Part shown: in pieces, positions 1 to 11,569 of the stretch
How positions within the stretch are numbered: the first letter of the stretch is position 1
Layout of the letters: each line of letters begins with the position of its first letter
Assembly (NCBI RefSeq): GCF_002592005.1
Contig: NZ_NVQF01000025.1
Span: forward strand, 1 to 64,000
Source of the DNA: Mycolicibacterium palauense
Lineage (GTDB): Bacteria > Actinomycetota > Actinomycetes > Mycobacteriales > Mycobacteriaceae
DNA: 64,000 bases
Direction: 5' to 3'
Position numbers and translations under genes: made by a program
Notes under the pieces: generated by a model
Told to the model about the DNA's origin: nothing
Seen by the model: only the letters and a program-made list of their open reading frames with translations
Databases searched by the model: none

Positions 1-49
1 ACCAGAGAGTCACGCAAGGGGTGTCGCGGGCAGCGTCAGCTGTGCATAA
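1..49. other. Junction of unknown origin upstream of the infB reading frame
   Basis: These bases do not continue the IF-2 protein in any frame. The infB frame runs open from position 50 onward, but reading upstream it meets a TAA at 47-49, and the residues before that do not resemble the Ala/Pro-rich IF-2 N-terminus. The stretch is also less GC-rich than the coding sequence after it. It may be a misassembled contig end or the tip of an inserted element. The sequence here cannot decide which. Confidence 0.5.
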
Positions 50-2401
50 GACGCAGGCCCCACCCCCGCCCGGCGTCCGGGGCCGCCCTCGGCGGGCCCC
101 AAGCCGGGTGCACCGCGCCCGCCCCGGGTCGGCAACAATCCGTTCTCCTCGCAGCAGCCCGTCGAACGGCCCGCCCCGCGCCCGCAGGGCCCGCGGCCCG
201 GCCCCGGCCCCGGCGGCCCGCGTCCGGGTCCGCGCCCGACACCGGGCAACATGCCGCCGCGTCCCGCGGCCGGCGCACCCGGTCGGGGTGGCCCCCGGCC
301 CGGTCCGCGTCCCGGCGGTGGCCCGCGTCCCGGTCCCGGTCAGGGTGCCCGGCCCGGTGGTGGCGGCGGTGGTAACTACCGCGGCGGCGGGGCCGGCGGC
401 CCCGGCGGTGGTGCCGGTGGCGGCGGTGGTGGTTTCCGCGGCCGCCCCGGTGGCGGCGGAGGCCGTCCCGGTCAGCGCGGTGGTGCGGCCGGCGCCTTCG
501 GCCGTCCCGGCGGTGCCCCGCGACGCGGCCGCAAGTCCAAGCGGGCGAAACGCGCCGAATACGAGAACATGCAGGCCCCGGTGGTCGGCGGTGTCCGGCT
601 CCCCAAGGGCAACGGCGAGACCATCCGGCTGGCCCGCGGCGCGTCGCTGTCGGACTTCGCCGAGAAGATCGACGCCAACCCCGCCGCGTTGGTGCAGGCG
701 CTGTTCAACCTCGGTGAGATGGTCACCGCCACCCAGTCGGTCGGCGACGACACTCTCGAGCTGCTCGGCAGCGAGATGAACTACAAGGTTCAGGTCGTCT
801 CGCCCGAGGACGAGGACCGCGAACTGCTGGAGTCCTTCGACCTGACCTACGGCGAGGACGAGGGCGGCGAGGAGGACCTGGAGGTCCGCCCGCCGGTGGT
901 CACCGTGATGGGTCACGTCGACCACGGCAAGACCCGCCTGCTGGACACGATCCGAAACGCCAGCGTCCGCGAGGGCGAGGCCGGCGGCATCACCCAGCAC
1001 ATCGGTGCCTACCAGGTGACCGTCGAGCACGACGACGTGGAACGGCCGATCACCTTCATCGACACCCCCGGTCACGAGGCGTTCACCGCCATGCGTGCCC
1101 GCGGCGCGAAGGCGACCGACATCGCGATCCTGGTGGTCGCCGCCGACGACGGCGTCATGCCGCAGACGGTGGAGGCCATCAACCACGCGCAGGCGGCCGA
1201 CGTGCCGATCGTGGTGGCGGTCAACAAGATCGACAAGGAGGGCGCCGACCCGGCCAAGATCCGTGGTCAGCTCACCGAGTACGGCCTGATCCCCGAGGAG
1301 TACGGCGGCGACGCCATGTTCGTCGACATCTCGGCCAAGCAGGGCACCAACATCGAGCAGCTGCTCGAGGCGGTCATCCTGACCGCGGACGCGGCGCTGG
1401 ATCTGCGGGCCAACCCGGACATGGAGGCCCAGGGTGTGGCCATCGAGGCGCACCTGGACCGCGGTCGCGGTCCGGTGGCCACCGTGCTGATCCAGCGCGG
1501 CACGCTGCGGGTCGGCGACTCGGTGGTCGCCGGCGACGCCTACGGCCGCGTTCGCCGCATGGTCGACGAGCACGGCGAGGACGTCGAGGAGGCCCTGCCG
1601 TCGCGGCCGGTGCAGGTCATCGGGTTCACGTCGGTGCCCGGCGCCGGGGACAACTTCCTCGTCGTCGACGAGGACCGCATCGCCCGCCAGATCGCCGACC
1701 GGCGCAGCGCGCGCAAGCGCAACGCCCTGGCCGCGCGCAGCCGCAAGCGGATCAGCCTGGAAGATCTGGATTCGGCGCTGAAGGAAACCAGCCAGCTCAA
1801 CCTGATCCTCAAGGGCGACAACGCCGGTACGGTCGAGGCGCTCGAGGAGGCCCTGATGGGCATCCAGGTCGACGACGAGGTCGCGCTGCGCGTGATCGAC
1901 CGCGGTGTCGGCGGCGTCACCGAGACCAACGTCAACCTGGCGTCGGCCTCGGACGCGATCATCATCGGGTTCAACGTGCGCGCCGAGGGCAAGGCCACCG
2001 AGCTGGCCAACCGCGAGGGCGTGGAGATCCGGTACTACTCGGTGATCTACCAGGCGATCGACGATATCGAGAGCGCGCTGAAGGGCATGCTCAAGCCGGT
2101 CTACGAGGAGCGCGAGCTCGGCCGGGCGGAGATCCGGGCGATCTTCCGTTCATCCAAGGTCGGCAACATCGCGGGCTGCCTGGTCACCTCGGGCATCATG
2201 CGGCGCAACGCCAAGGCGCGGCTGCTGCGGGACAACGTGGTGGTGTCGGAGAACCTCACCGTGCAGTCGTTGCGGCGGGAGAAGGACGACGTCACCGAGG
2301 TCCGCGACGGCTACGAGTGTGGTCTGACGCTGTCGTACTCCGACATCAAGGAGGGCGACGTCATCGAGACCTACGAGCTGGTCGAGAAGGAACGCGTCTA
2401 G
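50..2401 (+). CDS. infB: Translation initiation factor IF-2 (5' part missing or disrupted)
   Basis: IF-2 is the GTPase that brings initiator fMet-tRNA to the 30S subunit and promotes subunit joining. The frame holds the long Gly/Pro/Arg-rich linker typical of mycobacterial IF-2 (nt 50-540), an IF2N-like segment, the G domain with GHVDHGKT (nt 910-933), DTPGH and NKID motifs, and the C-terminal domains II-IV. Mycobacterial IF-2 is about 900 residues, so over 100 N-terminal residues are missing. The first ATG in frame is at 251. A stop at 47-49 blocks the frame upstream, so this is either a contig-edge artefact or a real 5' break. If the break is real, initiation inside the linker would give a short IF-2 that keeps the G and tRNA-binding domains. 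The rest matches the family closely and ends before rbfA. Confidence 0.93.
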   Translation, partial: DAGPTPARRPGPPSAGPKPGAPRPPRVGNNPFSSQQPVERPAPRPQGPRPGPGPGGPRPGPRPTPGNMPPRPAAGAPGRGGPRPGPRPGGGPRPGPGQGARPGGGGGGNYRGGGAGGPGGGAGGGGGGFRGRPGGGGGRPGQRGGAAGAFGRPGGAPRRGRKSKRAKRAEYENMQAPVVGGVRLPKGNGETIRLARGASLSDFAEKIDANPAALVQALFNLGEMVTATQSVGDDTLELLGSEMNYKVQVVSPEDEDRELLESFDLTYGEDEGGEEDLEVRPPVVTVMGHVDHGKTRLLDTIRNASVREGEAGGITQHIGAYQVTVEHDDVERPITFIDTPGHEAFTAMRARGAKATDIAILVVAADDGVMPQTVEAINHAQAADVPIVVAVNKIDKEGADPAKIRGQLTEYGLIPEEYGGDAMFVDISAKQGTNIEQLLEAVILTADAALDLRANPDMEAQGVAIEAHLDRGRGPVATVLIQRGTLRVGDSVVAGDAYGRVRRMVDEHGEDVEEALPSRPVQVIGFTSVPGAGDNFLVVDEDRIARQIADRRSARKRNALAARSRKRISLEDLDSALKETSQLNLILKGDNAGTVEALEEALMGIQVDDEVALRVIDRGVGGVTETNVNLASASDAIIIGFNVRAEGKATELANREGVEIRYYSVIYQAIDDIESALKGMLKPVYEERELGRAEIRAIFRSSKVGNIAGCLVTSGIMRRNAKARLLRDNVVVSENLTVQSLRREKDDVTEVRDGYECGLTLSYSDIKEGDVIETYELVEKERV

Positions 2402-2428
2402 GCGGGCCGTCCGGCCCCAGCGCTCCGA

Positions 2429-2517
2429 CGCGCTGAACGACGGTCGCGCTGAACGACGGTGCGGAACGACGAGGGACGCGTGAGGACGGACGCGTGAGGA
2501 CGGACGCGTGAGGACAG
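2429..2517 (+). repeat. Short tandem repeats in the infB-rbfA gap
   Basis: The 173-bp gap holds two tandem arrays. A 16-bp unit (CGCGCTGAACGACGGT) occurs twice at 2429-2444 and 2445-2460. A 14-bp unit (ACGCGTGAGGACGG) occurs three times at 2476-2517, the last copy with one change. They lie in the presumed 5' leader of rbfA. Copy number may vary between strains. No function is evident. Confidence 0.8.
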
Positions 2518-2574
2518 TAGTGACGGTGTGGGGGCCGGTGAGCGTGCGGCCCCACGAGCAGAGGACGGTGAATC

Positions 2575-5411
<2,837 letters not shown>

Positions 5412-5483
5412 GCCCCGGACGTTCACCGCTGCGACGGCCGGTGGACGGGCCCTGCTCGCGCCGGTGTGCCACGATCGTCGGCG

Positions 5484-6314
5484 ATGCTGCCGCCCGACAA
5501 CCACGTCCACACCCGCTGGTCGTGGGACACCGACGCGTCGTCGTCGATGCGGCGGGCGTGTCGGCGCGCCGAGGAACTCGGCCTGCCCGGGGTGGCGTTC
5601 ACCGAGCACCTCGACTTCACGGACTGGGGCGCCGGGGACGCCGGCGCGGGGGAGCCCCGCCTGACGGTCGGCCCCCGTCCCGGCGTTGCACCGCTGGACC
5701 TGCGCGGGTACTTCGGTGACATCGCGCGCTGCCGGGAGGAGTTCCCGGGGCTGCGTGTGCTGTCGGGCATCGAGGCCGGTGAGCCGCATCTGTTCGGCGG
5801 CAGCGTGGCCGAGGTGCTGGCCGCCGGGGATTTCGACCGGGTGTTGGGTAGCCTGCACGCCGTCGCCTGCGACGGCGCGTTGTCGACCGTGGAGGCGGCG
5901 CTGTTCGAGCACCGTGACCCGTACGACCTGGTGCGCCGCTACCTGGGCGACATGCTCGGTCTGATCGAGGGCTCGGCGGTGTTCGGGGTGCTGGCGCACT
6001 GCGACTACCCGCGACGGTACTGGCCGACCTCCCGCGCCGGCGGCTACCGCGAAACCGACTTCGAACCGGAGTACCGGGCGGTGTTCCGGGCGCTGGCCCG
6101 CTCCGGGCGGGCCCTGGAGGTCAACACCCGCAGCCCGATGGCCTCGGTCCAGCTGCTGCGGTGGTGGTGGCAGGAGGGCGGGGACGCGGTGTCCTTCGGC
6201 AGCGACGCCCACCAGCCCCACCGGGTCGGCGACGCGTTCGACCTGGCCGTCGATGTGGTGGAGGCGGCCGGTTTCCGGCCCGGGCGCGACCGGTTCGACT
6301 TCTGGCGACGCTGA
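5484..6314 (+). CDS. PHP-domain phosphoesterase (histidinol-phosphatase-like)
   Basis: PHP domains are metal-dependent phosphoesterases. This 276-residue protein has the HxH motif near the N-terminus (DNHVHTRWSWDTDAS), then FTEHLDF, GIEAGEP, GSLHAV, LAHCDYPRRY and the C-terminal FGSDAHQPH, the full set of metal ligands. It resembles HisK-type histidinol-phosphate phosphatases, but no histidine biosynthesis genes are nearby and actinobacteria usually have other enzymes for that step, so the substrate is open. The start ATG 5484 is preferred because it places the HxH near the N-terminus. A GTG at 5466 would add six residues. Confidence 0.85.
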   Translation: MLPPDNHVHTRWSWDTDASSSMRRACRRAEELGLPGVAFTEHLDFTDWGAGDAGAGEPRLTVGPRPGVAPLDLRGYFGDIARCREEFPGLRVLSGIEAGEPHLFGGSVAEVLAAGDFDRVLGSLHAVACDGALSTVEAALFEHRDPYDLVRRYLGDMLGLIEGSAVFGVLAHCDYPRRYWPTSRAGGYRETDFEPEYRAVFRALARSGRALEVNTRSPMASVQLLRWWWQEGGDAVSFGSDAHQPHRVGDAFDLAVDVVEAAGFRPGRDRFDFWRR

Positions 6315-6336
6315 GCGGTACGAAGCGCCCGGGTGC

Positions 6337-7113
6337 TCAGACCACCTGGGAGCGGCCGCGTTCGATGACCGCGGACCGGCTGGCGGCGATGTCGTCGCCG
6401 GTGGCGGTGCGCATCCACTGGCGCGCCGACTCGGCCTCGATCCACAGCCCGGAGCCGGTCTGGTCGGCGTCGATGCGGTGGTAGGAGTCCAGCAGGCACC
6501 GCACCGCCTGCTGGTTGTTGCCGACGATCGAGGTCGCCACCGCGCGTGCGGCACTGCCCAGCTGCTCGTGCGGCACCACCTCGGTGACCAGCCCGGCCCG
6601 CAGCGCGTCGGCGGCCGAGAGGTAGTCCCCGGTCAGGCTCATCCGCCGGGCCAGCCCCACACCGACCTTCTGCGGCAACCGCACCGACAGCCCCCACGTC
6701 GGCAGCAGCCCGACCCGGGCGTGGGTGTCGGCGAACCGCGCACGCTCGGAGGCGATCAGGATGTCGCAGTAGAGCGCGATCTCCAGACCGCCGGTCACCG
6801 CGGCGCCGTTGACGGCGCCGATCACCGGCTTGCGCATCGGCGGCCACTTGGGCGAGATGTCGGGCAGTTCGGTGGTGCCGCCGAGCTCCTTGAGGTCCAG
6901 ACCCGCGCAGAAGACCGGATCGGCGCCGGTGAGGATGACGACGTCGACCTCGGGGTCGGCCTCGGCCTCGGCCAGCGCGGGGAACAACCTACCGCGCAGG
7001 GCCGCCGAGAGCGCGTTGCGCGCCTCGGGACGGTTGAGGGTCAGGGTGCGGATTCGGTCCGTGGTGTCGATGAGCAGGACGTCGTCGACCGCGGCGTTGG
7101 AGGCGTCGTTCAT
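6337..7113 (-). CDS. echA16: Enoyl-CoA hydratase/isomerase family protein, EchA16-like
   Basis: A crotonase-fold protein of 258 residues, expected to hydrate enoyl-CoA or carry out a related acyl-CoA reaction in fatty acid or sterol degradation. Crotonase signatures are visible: LNRPEARNALS, AGLDLKELGG, and the oxyanion-hole stretch VNGAAVTGGLEIALYCD, followed by ADTHARVGLLPTWG. The Glu in VGGLxP-type signatures is not placed as in classical hydratases (here GLLPTWGL), so hydratase activity is not certain. ATG at 7113 is chosen; the frame also permits GTG at 7131. It is convergent with the PHP gene and divergent from the DUF2277 gene. Synteny with M. tuberculosis echA16 (Rv2831c) supports the name. 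Confidence 0.88.
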   Translation of the reverse strand: MNDASNAAVDDVLLIDTTDRIRTLTLNRPEARNALSAALRGRLFPALAEAEADPEVDVVILTGADPVFCAGLDLKELGGTTELPDISPKWPPMRKPVIGAVNGAAVTGGLEIALYCDILIASERARFADTHARVGLLPTWGLSVRLPQKVGVGLARRMSLTGDYLSAADALRAGLVTEVVPHEQLGSAARAVATSIVGNNQQAVRCLLDSYHRIDADQTGSGLWIEAESARQWMRTATGDDIAASRSAVIERGRSQVV

Positions 7114-7160
7114 GACCGTCACGGTAGCCACCGGGGCCCGGCGCGCCTACGTTGGTGCCC

Positions 7161-7427
7161 ATGTGCCGCAACATCACCGAACTGCGCGGGCTGCAGCCGC
7201 CGGCCACGATGGCCGAGATCGAGGCCGCCGCCCGCCAGTACGTTCGCAAGGTCAGCGGGATCACCCGTCCCTCGGAGGCCAACGCCGCGGCCTTCGAGGC
7301 CGCCGTCGCCGAGGTCGCCACCGTCACCGGCCGGCTGTTGGCCGATCTGCCGCCGCGCCGCCAGCCACCGCGAACCGTCCCGCCGCTGCGGCGTCCCGAG
7401 GTGCAGGCGCGGATCGCCGCACGATGA
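7161..7427 (+). CDS. DUF2277 family protein
   Basis: A small 88-residue protein starting MCRNITELRGLQPPAT, the highly conserved N-terminus of DUF2277, followed by AARQYVRKVSGI. The function of the family is unknown. The C-terminal third is Pro/Arg-rich (LPPRRQPPRTVPPLRRP). ATG 7161 is clearly the start, since Met-Cys-Arg-Asn is the family signature; a GTG at 7152 would add three residues. The stop overlaps the ATG of the next gene (ATGA at 7424-7427), so the two are translationally coupled. Confidence 0.87.
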   Translation: MCRNITELRGLQPPATMAEIEAAARQYVRKVSGITRPSEANAAAFEAAVAEVATVTGRLLADLPPRRQPPRTVPPLRRPEVQARIAAR

Positions 7428-7996
7428 CCGGCCCGCCGGCCACGGCGCTCAAGGAGTGGAGCGCGGTGGTGCACGCCCTGCTGGACGGCCGCCAGACGGT
7501 GCTGCTGCGTAAGGGGGGCATCCACGAGAAGCGCTTCGAGGTCAGCGCCGGGGAGTTCGTGCTGTACCCGACGGTGGCGCACAGCCACGCCGAGCGGGTC
7601 CGGCCCGCCCACCGGGACCTGTTGGACGCGGCGGCCGCGGACAGCACCGAGGAGGCGGTGCTGCTGCGCGCGGCGGCCACGGTGGTTGCGGCGGTCGAGG
7701 TCAACCGGCCGGAGCGCATCGGGGAGATCGAGGATCTGCACATCTGGACCACGGAGTCGGTGCGCGCCGACCGGCTGGACTTCCGGCCCCGGCACCGGTT
7801 GACCGCGCTGGTCGTCGCGGCCCGGCCGCTTCGTGAGCCGGTCCGGTTGGTGCGCACTGCCGAGCAGGCCGGGTGCCGCAGCTGGCTCGAGCTGCCGGGT
7901 GCCTCCGCGTGCACCGCCGGGGCGGCCACCACGCCGGTGCACGACGCGGCCGCTCTGCGCGAGGTGGCCGACCGGGTGCGGGTCACGCTGGGCTAG
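7424..7996 (+). CDS. DUF1802 family protein
   Basis: A 190-residue protein beginning LKEWSAVVHALLDGRQTVLLRKGGIHE, then EFVLYPTVAHSHAERV, which is typical of DUF1802. No function has been assigned to the family. The RKGGI...F segment loosely recalls nucleotide or phosphate binding, but that is speculation. It overlaps the DUF2277 gene by 4 nt, so the pair probably acts or is made together. The 3' side is convergent with the CocE-type hydrolase gene. Confidence 0.82.
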   Translation: MTGPPATALKEWSAVVHALLDGRQTVLLRKGGIHEKRFEVSAGEFVLYPTVAHSHAERVRPAHRDLLDAAAADSTEEAVLLRAAATVVAAVEVNRPERIGEIEDLHIWTTESVRADRLDFRPRHRLTALVVAARPLREPVRLVRTAEQAGCRSWLELPGASACTAGAATTPVHDAAALREVADRVRVTLG

Positions 7997-8003
7997 CTGT
8001 GAC

Positions 8004-8041
8004 GGGCCGGGCCGAGACGGGCTGGGCCGGGCCGAGACGGG
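8004..8041. repeat. 20-bp tandem duplication between convergent genes
   Basis: The 18-base string GGGCCGGGCCGAGACGGG occurs at 8004-8021 and again at 8024-8041, a period of 20 bp. It fills most of the 50-bp gap between the DUF1802 gene and the CocE hydrolase gene. No clear terminator hairpin is seen here. Confidence 0.65.
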
Positions 8042-8046
8042 CCGCG

Positions 8047-9735
8047 TCAGGGGTGCGCGGGACCGCTGGGCAACACCAACCGCGAGCCGCCGCCGTGGTG
8101 GACGACGTGGGTGGCCGGGACCATCCGCCGGCCCTCGCCCGGCGGTTCGCCGGTGCCGAGATTGCGGGCATAGCGCGGATGCGAACCCCCGGCCACCAGT
8201 ACCCGGATCCGGGATCCGGCGCGGAAGCGGTGCGCGATCTCGTCGAGCTCCAACCGCACCCGCTGCGGCCCGGGCCCGCGGACCAGGCGGCGGTAGCCGT
8301 CGCTGACGTTGCGGGAGCGCCCCTTGGCGTCGACCTCGCTGACCCGCACGAACAGATCGACGTGCGGGTTGTCCGACTCGTGGTCGAGTTCGACGACGGG
8401 CGCGCCGTAGACGTGGAGGTCGGCGGTCAGCGGTTCGCCGGTGAAGCTGAGCACATCGCCGCGTTCGGCGAGTTTGTCGTCGCGCCGGTAGCCTCCGGCG
8501 GGCGAGAGCAGCCGCCCGCCGACGGTGGGCGTCGGCGTGCGCGGGTCGAACGTGAACGACGACCTGGTGGCCGGCCGGTCCTCGGGTTCGGTGCGCAGCC
8601 GGCCCGGCGCCAGATACAGCACGTGCTCGCCGGTGGCGGGCGGCCAGTCGGGCAGCTGCAGCCACCGGCCGCCGCCGGTCACCTTGACCCGCACCGGGTC
8701 GCGCCCGGCCGCCGCGCGCCCGGGCCGCGGGTCCGCGCCGAGGTGCTCCTCGAGCCAGGCCAGCGATTCGCGCAGCACCGCACCGGCCGCCTTACCCATC
8801 ATGTGGGTGTGCGTCCACGGCCCGATCGTCAGCCTGACGTCGACGTCGCGGGCGCGCAGCCGCCGGTACTGATCCAGCGTCTGGTCGAGGAACAGGTCCT
8901 GCCACCCGCCGATGAGCAGCACGGGCACCTCGGCGGTGTCCAGCGCGTGGGTGAACCGGACCCGGTCCCAGAACGGGTCGTCGATGTCGTCGTGCTCGAT
9001 CCAGGACTCCCACCACGGTGCGGACCCGCCGAGCAGGGCACGTCCGGCGGCGGCCATCGGCACCTGCGCCGCGGTGCGGGCCACCGTGCTGCGGGCCCGC
9101 AGCTGGCGCAGGGCCGAACGCAACCGGTTGGGGTCCTCCTGGTGGCTGACCAGGTCGCTCCAGCCGAGGAAGTCGTTGACGGCGAAGGAGCCCGTGCCCC
9201 AGGAGTTGGCGGCGAAGTCGTGCACACCGACCACGACCACCGCGGCGGCCATGTCCGGGGGCGGGTCCATCAGCAGCGCCCACTGGGTCTGGCCCAGATA
9301 GGACAGGCCCAGCGTGGCGAATGTGCCGGTGTACCAGGGCTGCTCACGCAGCCACCGGGCGGTGTCGACGCCGTCGTCGGCCTCGTTGACCGCCGGGTCG
9401 AACTCGCCGCCGGATCCGAAGGTGCCCCGCACGCTCTGCAGGACGACGTGGTAGCCGCGGCGGGCGTAGGCCGCGGCGTACAGCGATGAGAACGGGAACC
9501 TGCGGCCGTAGGGACAGCGCACCAGCAAGGTGCCCGCCGGTGTCTCGGTCTCGGGTACGTAGTGATCGGCCAGCAGCTCGACCCCGTCGCGCATGGGGAC
9601 GCGCAGCCAGCGCTGGACGTGGTAGCCGCCGGTCGGCGGCGGAATGTCGAGGACGCGGCTCAGCATCCGCCCGGCGCGGCGACCCACGGTGGTGCGCAGC
9701 GCGGAACCGGGGTCACGCTCGGAGGTCGCAGTCAC
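8047..9735 (-). CDS. CocE/NonD family hydrolase (X-Pro dipeptidyl-peptidase-like)
   Basis: A 562-residue alpha/beta hydrolase of the family that includes cocaine esterase and acyl-peptide hydrolases. The N-terminal catalytic part has the RVPMRDGVELLADHYVP start, RCPYGR, and the nucleophile motif LGLSYLGQ (GxSxxG). The candidate His is in PWTHTHMMG. The C-terminal half, with FTFDPRTPTPTVGGRLL and LDELDHESDNPHVDLFV-like strands, forms the jelly-roll PepX_C domain. Substrate is unknown, probably an ester or amide. GTG 9735 gives VTATSERDPG and avoids running into the TetR gene's end. M. tuberculosis Rv2800 looks like the counterpart. Confidence 0.88.
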   Translation of the reverse strand: MTATSERDPGSALRTTVGRRAGRMLSRVLDIPPPTGGYHVQRWLRVPMRDGVELLADHYVPETETPAGTLLVRCPYGRRFPFSSLYAAAYARRGYHVVLQSVRGTFGSGGEFDPAVNEADDGVDTARWLREQPWYTGTFATLGLSYLGQTQWALLMDPPPDMAAAVVVVGVHDFAANSWGTGSFAVNDFLGWSDLVSHQEDPNRLRSALRQLRARSTVARTAAQVPMAAAGRALLGGSAPWWESWIEHDDIDDPFWDRVRFTHALDTAEVPVLLIGGWQDLFLDQTLDQYRRLRARDVDVRLTIGPWTHTHMMGKAAGAVLRESLAWLEEHLGADPRPGRAAAGRDPVRVKVTGGGRWLQLPDWPPATGEHVLYLAPGRLRTEPEDRPATRSSFTFDPRTPTPTVGGRLLSPAGGYRRDDKLAERGDVLSFTGEPLTADLHVYGAPVVELDHESDNPHVDLFVRVSEVDAKGRSRNVSDGYRRLVRGPGPQRVRLELDEIAHRFRAGSRIRVLVAGGSHPRYARNLGTGEPPGEGRRMVPATHVVHHGGGSRLVLPSGPAHP

Positions 9736-9770
9736 GCCAGCCAGGCTACGCCCGGGCCGGCCGGGCGCCG

Positions 9771-10385
9771 TCAGGTCGGCGGGGGACCCGCATCGGTCCG
9801 GATCGCGGTGGCGACCTCGTCGAGCAACCAGGACAGGGCGGCGGTGGCCTGCCGGTCCGTCAACTCCCACGCCGTCACGAGCCGCTCGTAGGCCGGAACG
9901 CTCCACAACACGTCGAGCAGGGCGGCCGCCACCCGGATGCGTTCGGGTGTCCAGTGCGGCGCCGTCTCGGTGACGGCGCGCAGCACCACCTCGCGGCGTC
10001 GCCGGTCCGCGCCGACGAAGGTGGGATCATCGGGTGTCGGGGGCGCCGGCTTGGCCGAGAATCGTTGCAGTGCAGCGAAAATGCGGGCCGCCATGGCGCT
10101 CAGGTTGGTCAGGTCGACGTCGTCGTAGTCGATTCCGGCCTCGCCCTCCAGGCCCGCCATGACCGCGTCACGCAGGTGCCGTTCGGTGGGGAAGTGCCGG
10201 TAGACCGTGCGCTCGGCGACGCCGGCGCGTTCGGCGACGGCCCGGAAGGTCAGCCGGTCCCAGTCCCAGGTGTCGAACCCCCGGACCAGCTCGCCGCCGG
10301 CGGCCACGATGTTCTCCCGCGTCTGGCCGGCCCGCCGGCGGCGGACCGGGCTGTGGTAGGGGCGGGTGGTTGACGGCTCGCTCAT
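9771..10385 (-). CDS. TetR family transcriptional regulator
   Basis: A 204-residue repressor-type regulator. The N-terminal helix-turn-helix is clear: LTFRAVAERAGVAERTVYRHFP at about residues 44-65. The C-terminal part is the variable ligand-binding domain. It is divergent from a sulfotransferase gene, and a 26-bp palindrome fills the space between the two starts, so it very probably represses both itself and the sulfotransferase/DUF7065 pair. The ligand is unknown; by analogy with neighbours it may be a sulfated, sterol-like or acyl compound, but that is inference. Confidence 0.9.
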   Translation of the reverse strand: MSEPSTTRPYHSPVRRRRAGQTRENIVAAGGELVRGFDTWDWDRLTFRAVAERAGVAERTVYRHFPTERHLRDAVMAGLEGEAGIDYDDVDLTNLSAMAARIFAALQRFSAKPAPPTPDDPTFVGADRRRREVVLRAVTETAPHWTPERIRVAAALLDVLWSVPAYERLVTAWELTDRQATAALSWLLDEVATAIRTDAGPPPT

Positions 10386-10411
10386 ATTGGTGGCAGTGTA
10401 CTGTCACCAAT
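10386..10411. promoter_or_regulatory. Palindromic operator between TetR and sulfotransferase genes
   Basis: The 26-bp sequence has arms ATTGGTG-g-CAGT and ACTG-t-CACCAAT, so it is a palindrome broken at symmetric positions. It begins directly after the TetR start codon (10383-10385, minus strand) and ends 1 nt before the TTG start of the sulfotransferase gene. A regulator bound here would block both promoters. No other space exists for a ribosome-binding site for the rightward gene, so its mRNA may be leaderless or start further upstream. Confidence 0.8.
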
Positions 10412-10412
10412 C

Positions 10413-11561
10413 TTGTTTCGGGGTGCGGAGGACGCGGTGCGCGATCTGCTCGACGAGGCCAGGGCCGCCACCGGTCTCGACGACTTCGGTGACGACTCCT
10501 TCCGCGAGGGGCTGGAGATCCTGCTGCGCTCACTGCGTGACGAGGCACGGCTGAACCCGCGCGGCGAGGGCTATGTCTATCCGCGCATCGTCGGCCACCT
10601 CACACAGCGGCTGCAGGTTGAGGACTGGTACCGCCGCCATCCCGAGATCGACGAGGTTCCCGTCGAGGCACCGCTGTTCGGGCTGGGTCTGCCGCGCACC
10701 GGCTCCACCGCGCTGTCGTTCCTGCTGGCGCAGGACCCGCGGGTCAGGTACCTGCGCAGTTGGGAGTCCGCAGCGCCCTGCCCGCCGCCGTCGACGGTCA
10801 GCGGGGCGGACCCGCGGATCCCGCCCGACGTGCCGGTGGTGGCCGGCAGCCGTCACCATGTGCCCGCCGACCCACGCGGGCCGATGGAGTGTCTGGACCT
10901 GATGGCGCTGGACTTCACCTCGCAGATCTTCCAGGCCTTCGCCCAGATCCCCACCTACTCGGACTGGCTGCTGCAGCGCGCCGACTTCACCTCCACCTAC
11001 GCCTACCAGCGCCGGGTGCTGAAGTTGCTGGCCTGGGGGGAACCCACCCGGCAGTGGCGGCTGAAATCTCCGGCGCACGTGCTGTCGCTGGACTACCTGA
11101 ACCGGGTCTTTCCCGATGCCCGTTTCGTGATGACCCATCGTGACCCCACCGACGTCCTGTTGTCGGTGGCGGCCGTCTACGGGGACATCGTCGCGGGGTT
11201 CAGTGACCACACCGACCGCCGCTACCTCGGCGACCTCAACGTCCGGCAGTGGTCGACGGGCATGGAGCGGGTGTGTGCGTTCCGCCGCGGGGGCGCGGAC
11301 CACCGATTCTTCGACATCGACTTCGCGGCGATGGCCGCCGACCCGGTGGGCGAGGTCGGCCGACTCTACGGCTGGCTGGGCCGGCCCGTCACCGAGGACT
11401 TCGAGGCGGGCATGCGCCGCTGGTGGGCCCGCAACGCGGACGCGCGGGACCCGGGTGTGCCCGCCGAGCACGCCGACTACGGTCTGGAGCCCGAGCGCAT
11501 CCGGCCGTTGTTCGCCGGGTACGTCGCGGCGGCCCGGGGCTGGATCGACGACAGGAAGTGA
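10413..11561 (+). CDS. Sulfotransferase family protein (PAPS-dependent type)
   Basis: A 382-residue protein of the Sulfotransfer_3 group, which moves sulfate from PAPS to hydroxyl groups of small molecules or lipids. The 5'-phosphosulfate loop is visible as LGLPRTGSTALSFLL. The second PAPS contact region is in RFVMTHRDPTDVLLS. Mycobacteria have many of these Stf-like proteins, and most acceptors are unknown. The start is uncertain: TTG 10413 directly follows the operator and gives a family-like N-terminus, but no Shine-Dalgarno is present. It is followed 8 nt later by the DUF7065/7064-type gene, probably the same transcript. Confidence 0.85.
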   Translation: MFRGAEDAVRDLLDEARAATGLDDFGDDSFREGLEILLRSLRDEARLNPRGEGYVYPRIVGHLTQRLQVEDWYRRHPEIDEVPVEAPLFGLGLPRTGSTALSFLLAQDPRVRYLRSWESAAPCPPPSTVSGADPRIPPDVPVVAGSRHHVPADPRGPMECLDLMALDFTSQIFQAFAQIPTYSDWLLQRADFTSTYAYQRRVLKLLAWGEPTRQWRLKSPAHVLSLDYLNRVFPDARFVMTHRDPTDVLLSVAAVYGDIVAGFSDHTDRRYLGDLNVRQWSTGMERVCAFRRGGADHRFFDIDFAAMAADPVGEVGRLYGWLGRPVTEDFEAGMRRWWARNADARDPGVPAEHADYGLEPERIRPLFAGYVAAARGWIDDRK

Positions 11562-11569
11562 CGACACCG

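Noticed and set aside
1..252. Minus-strand small gene at the window start
   Set aside because: It is the antisense of the infB Gly/Pro linker and has no conserved features.
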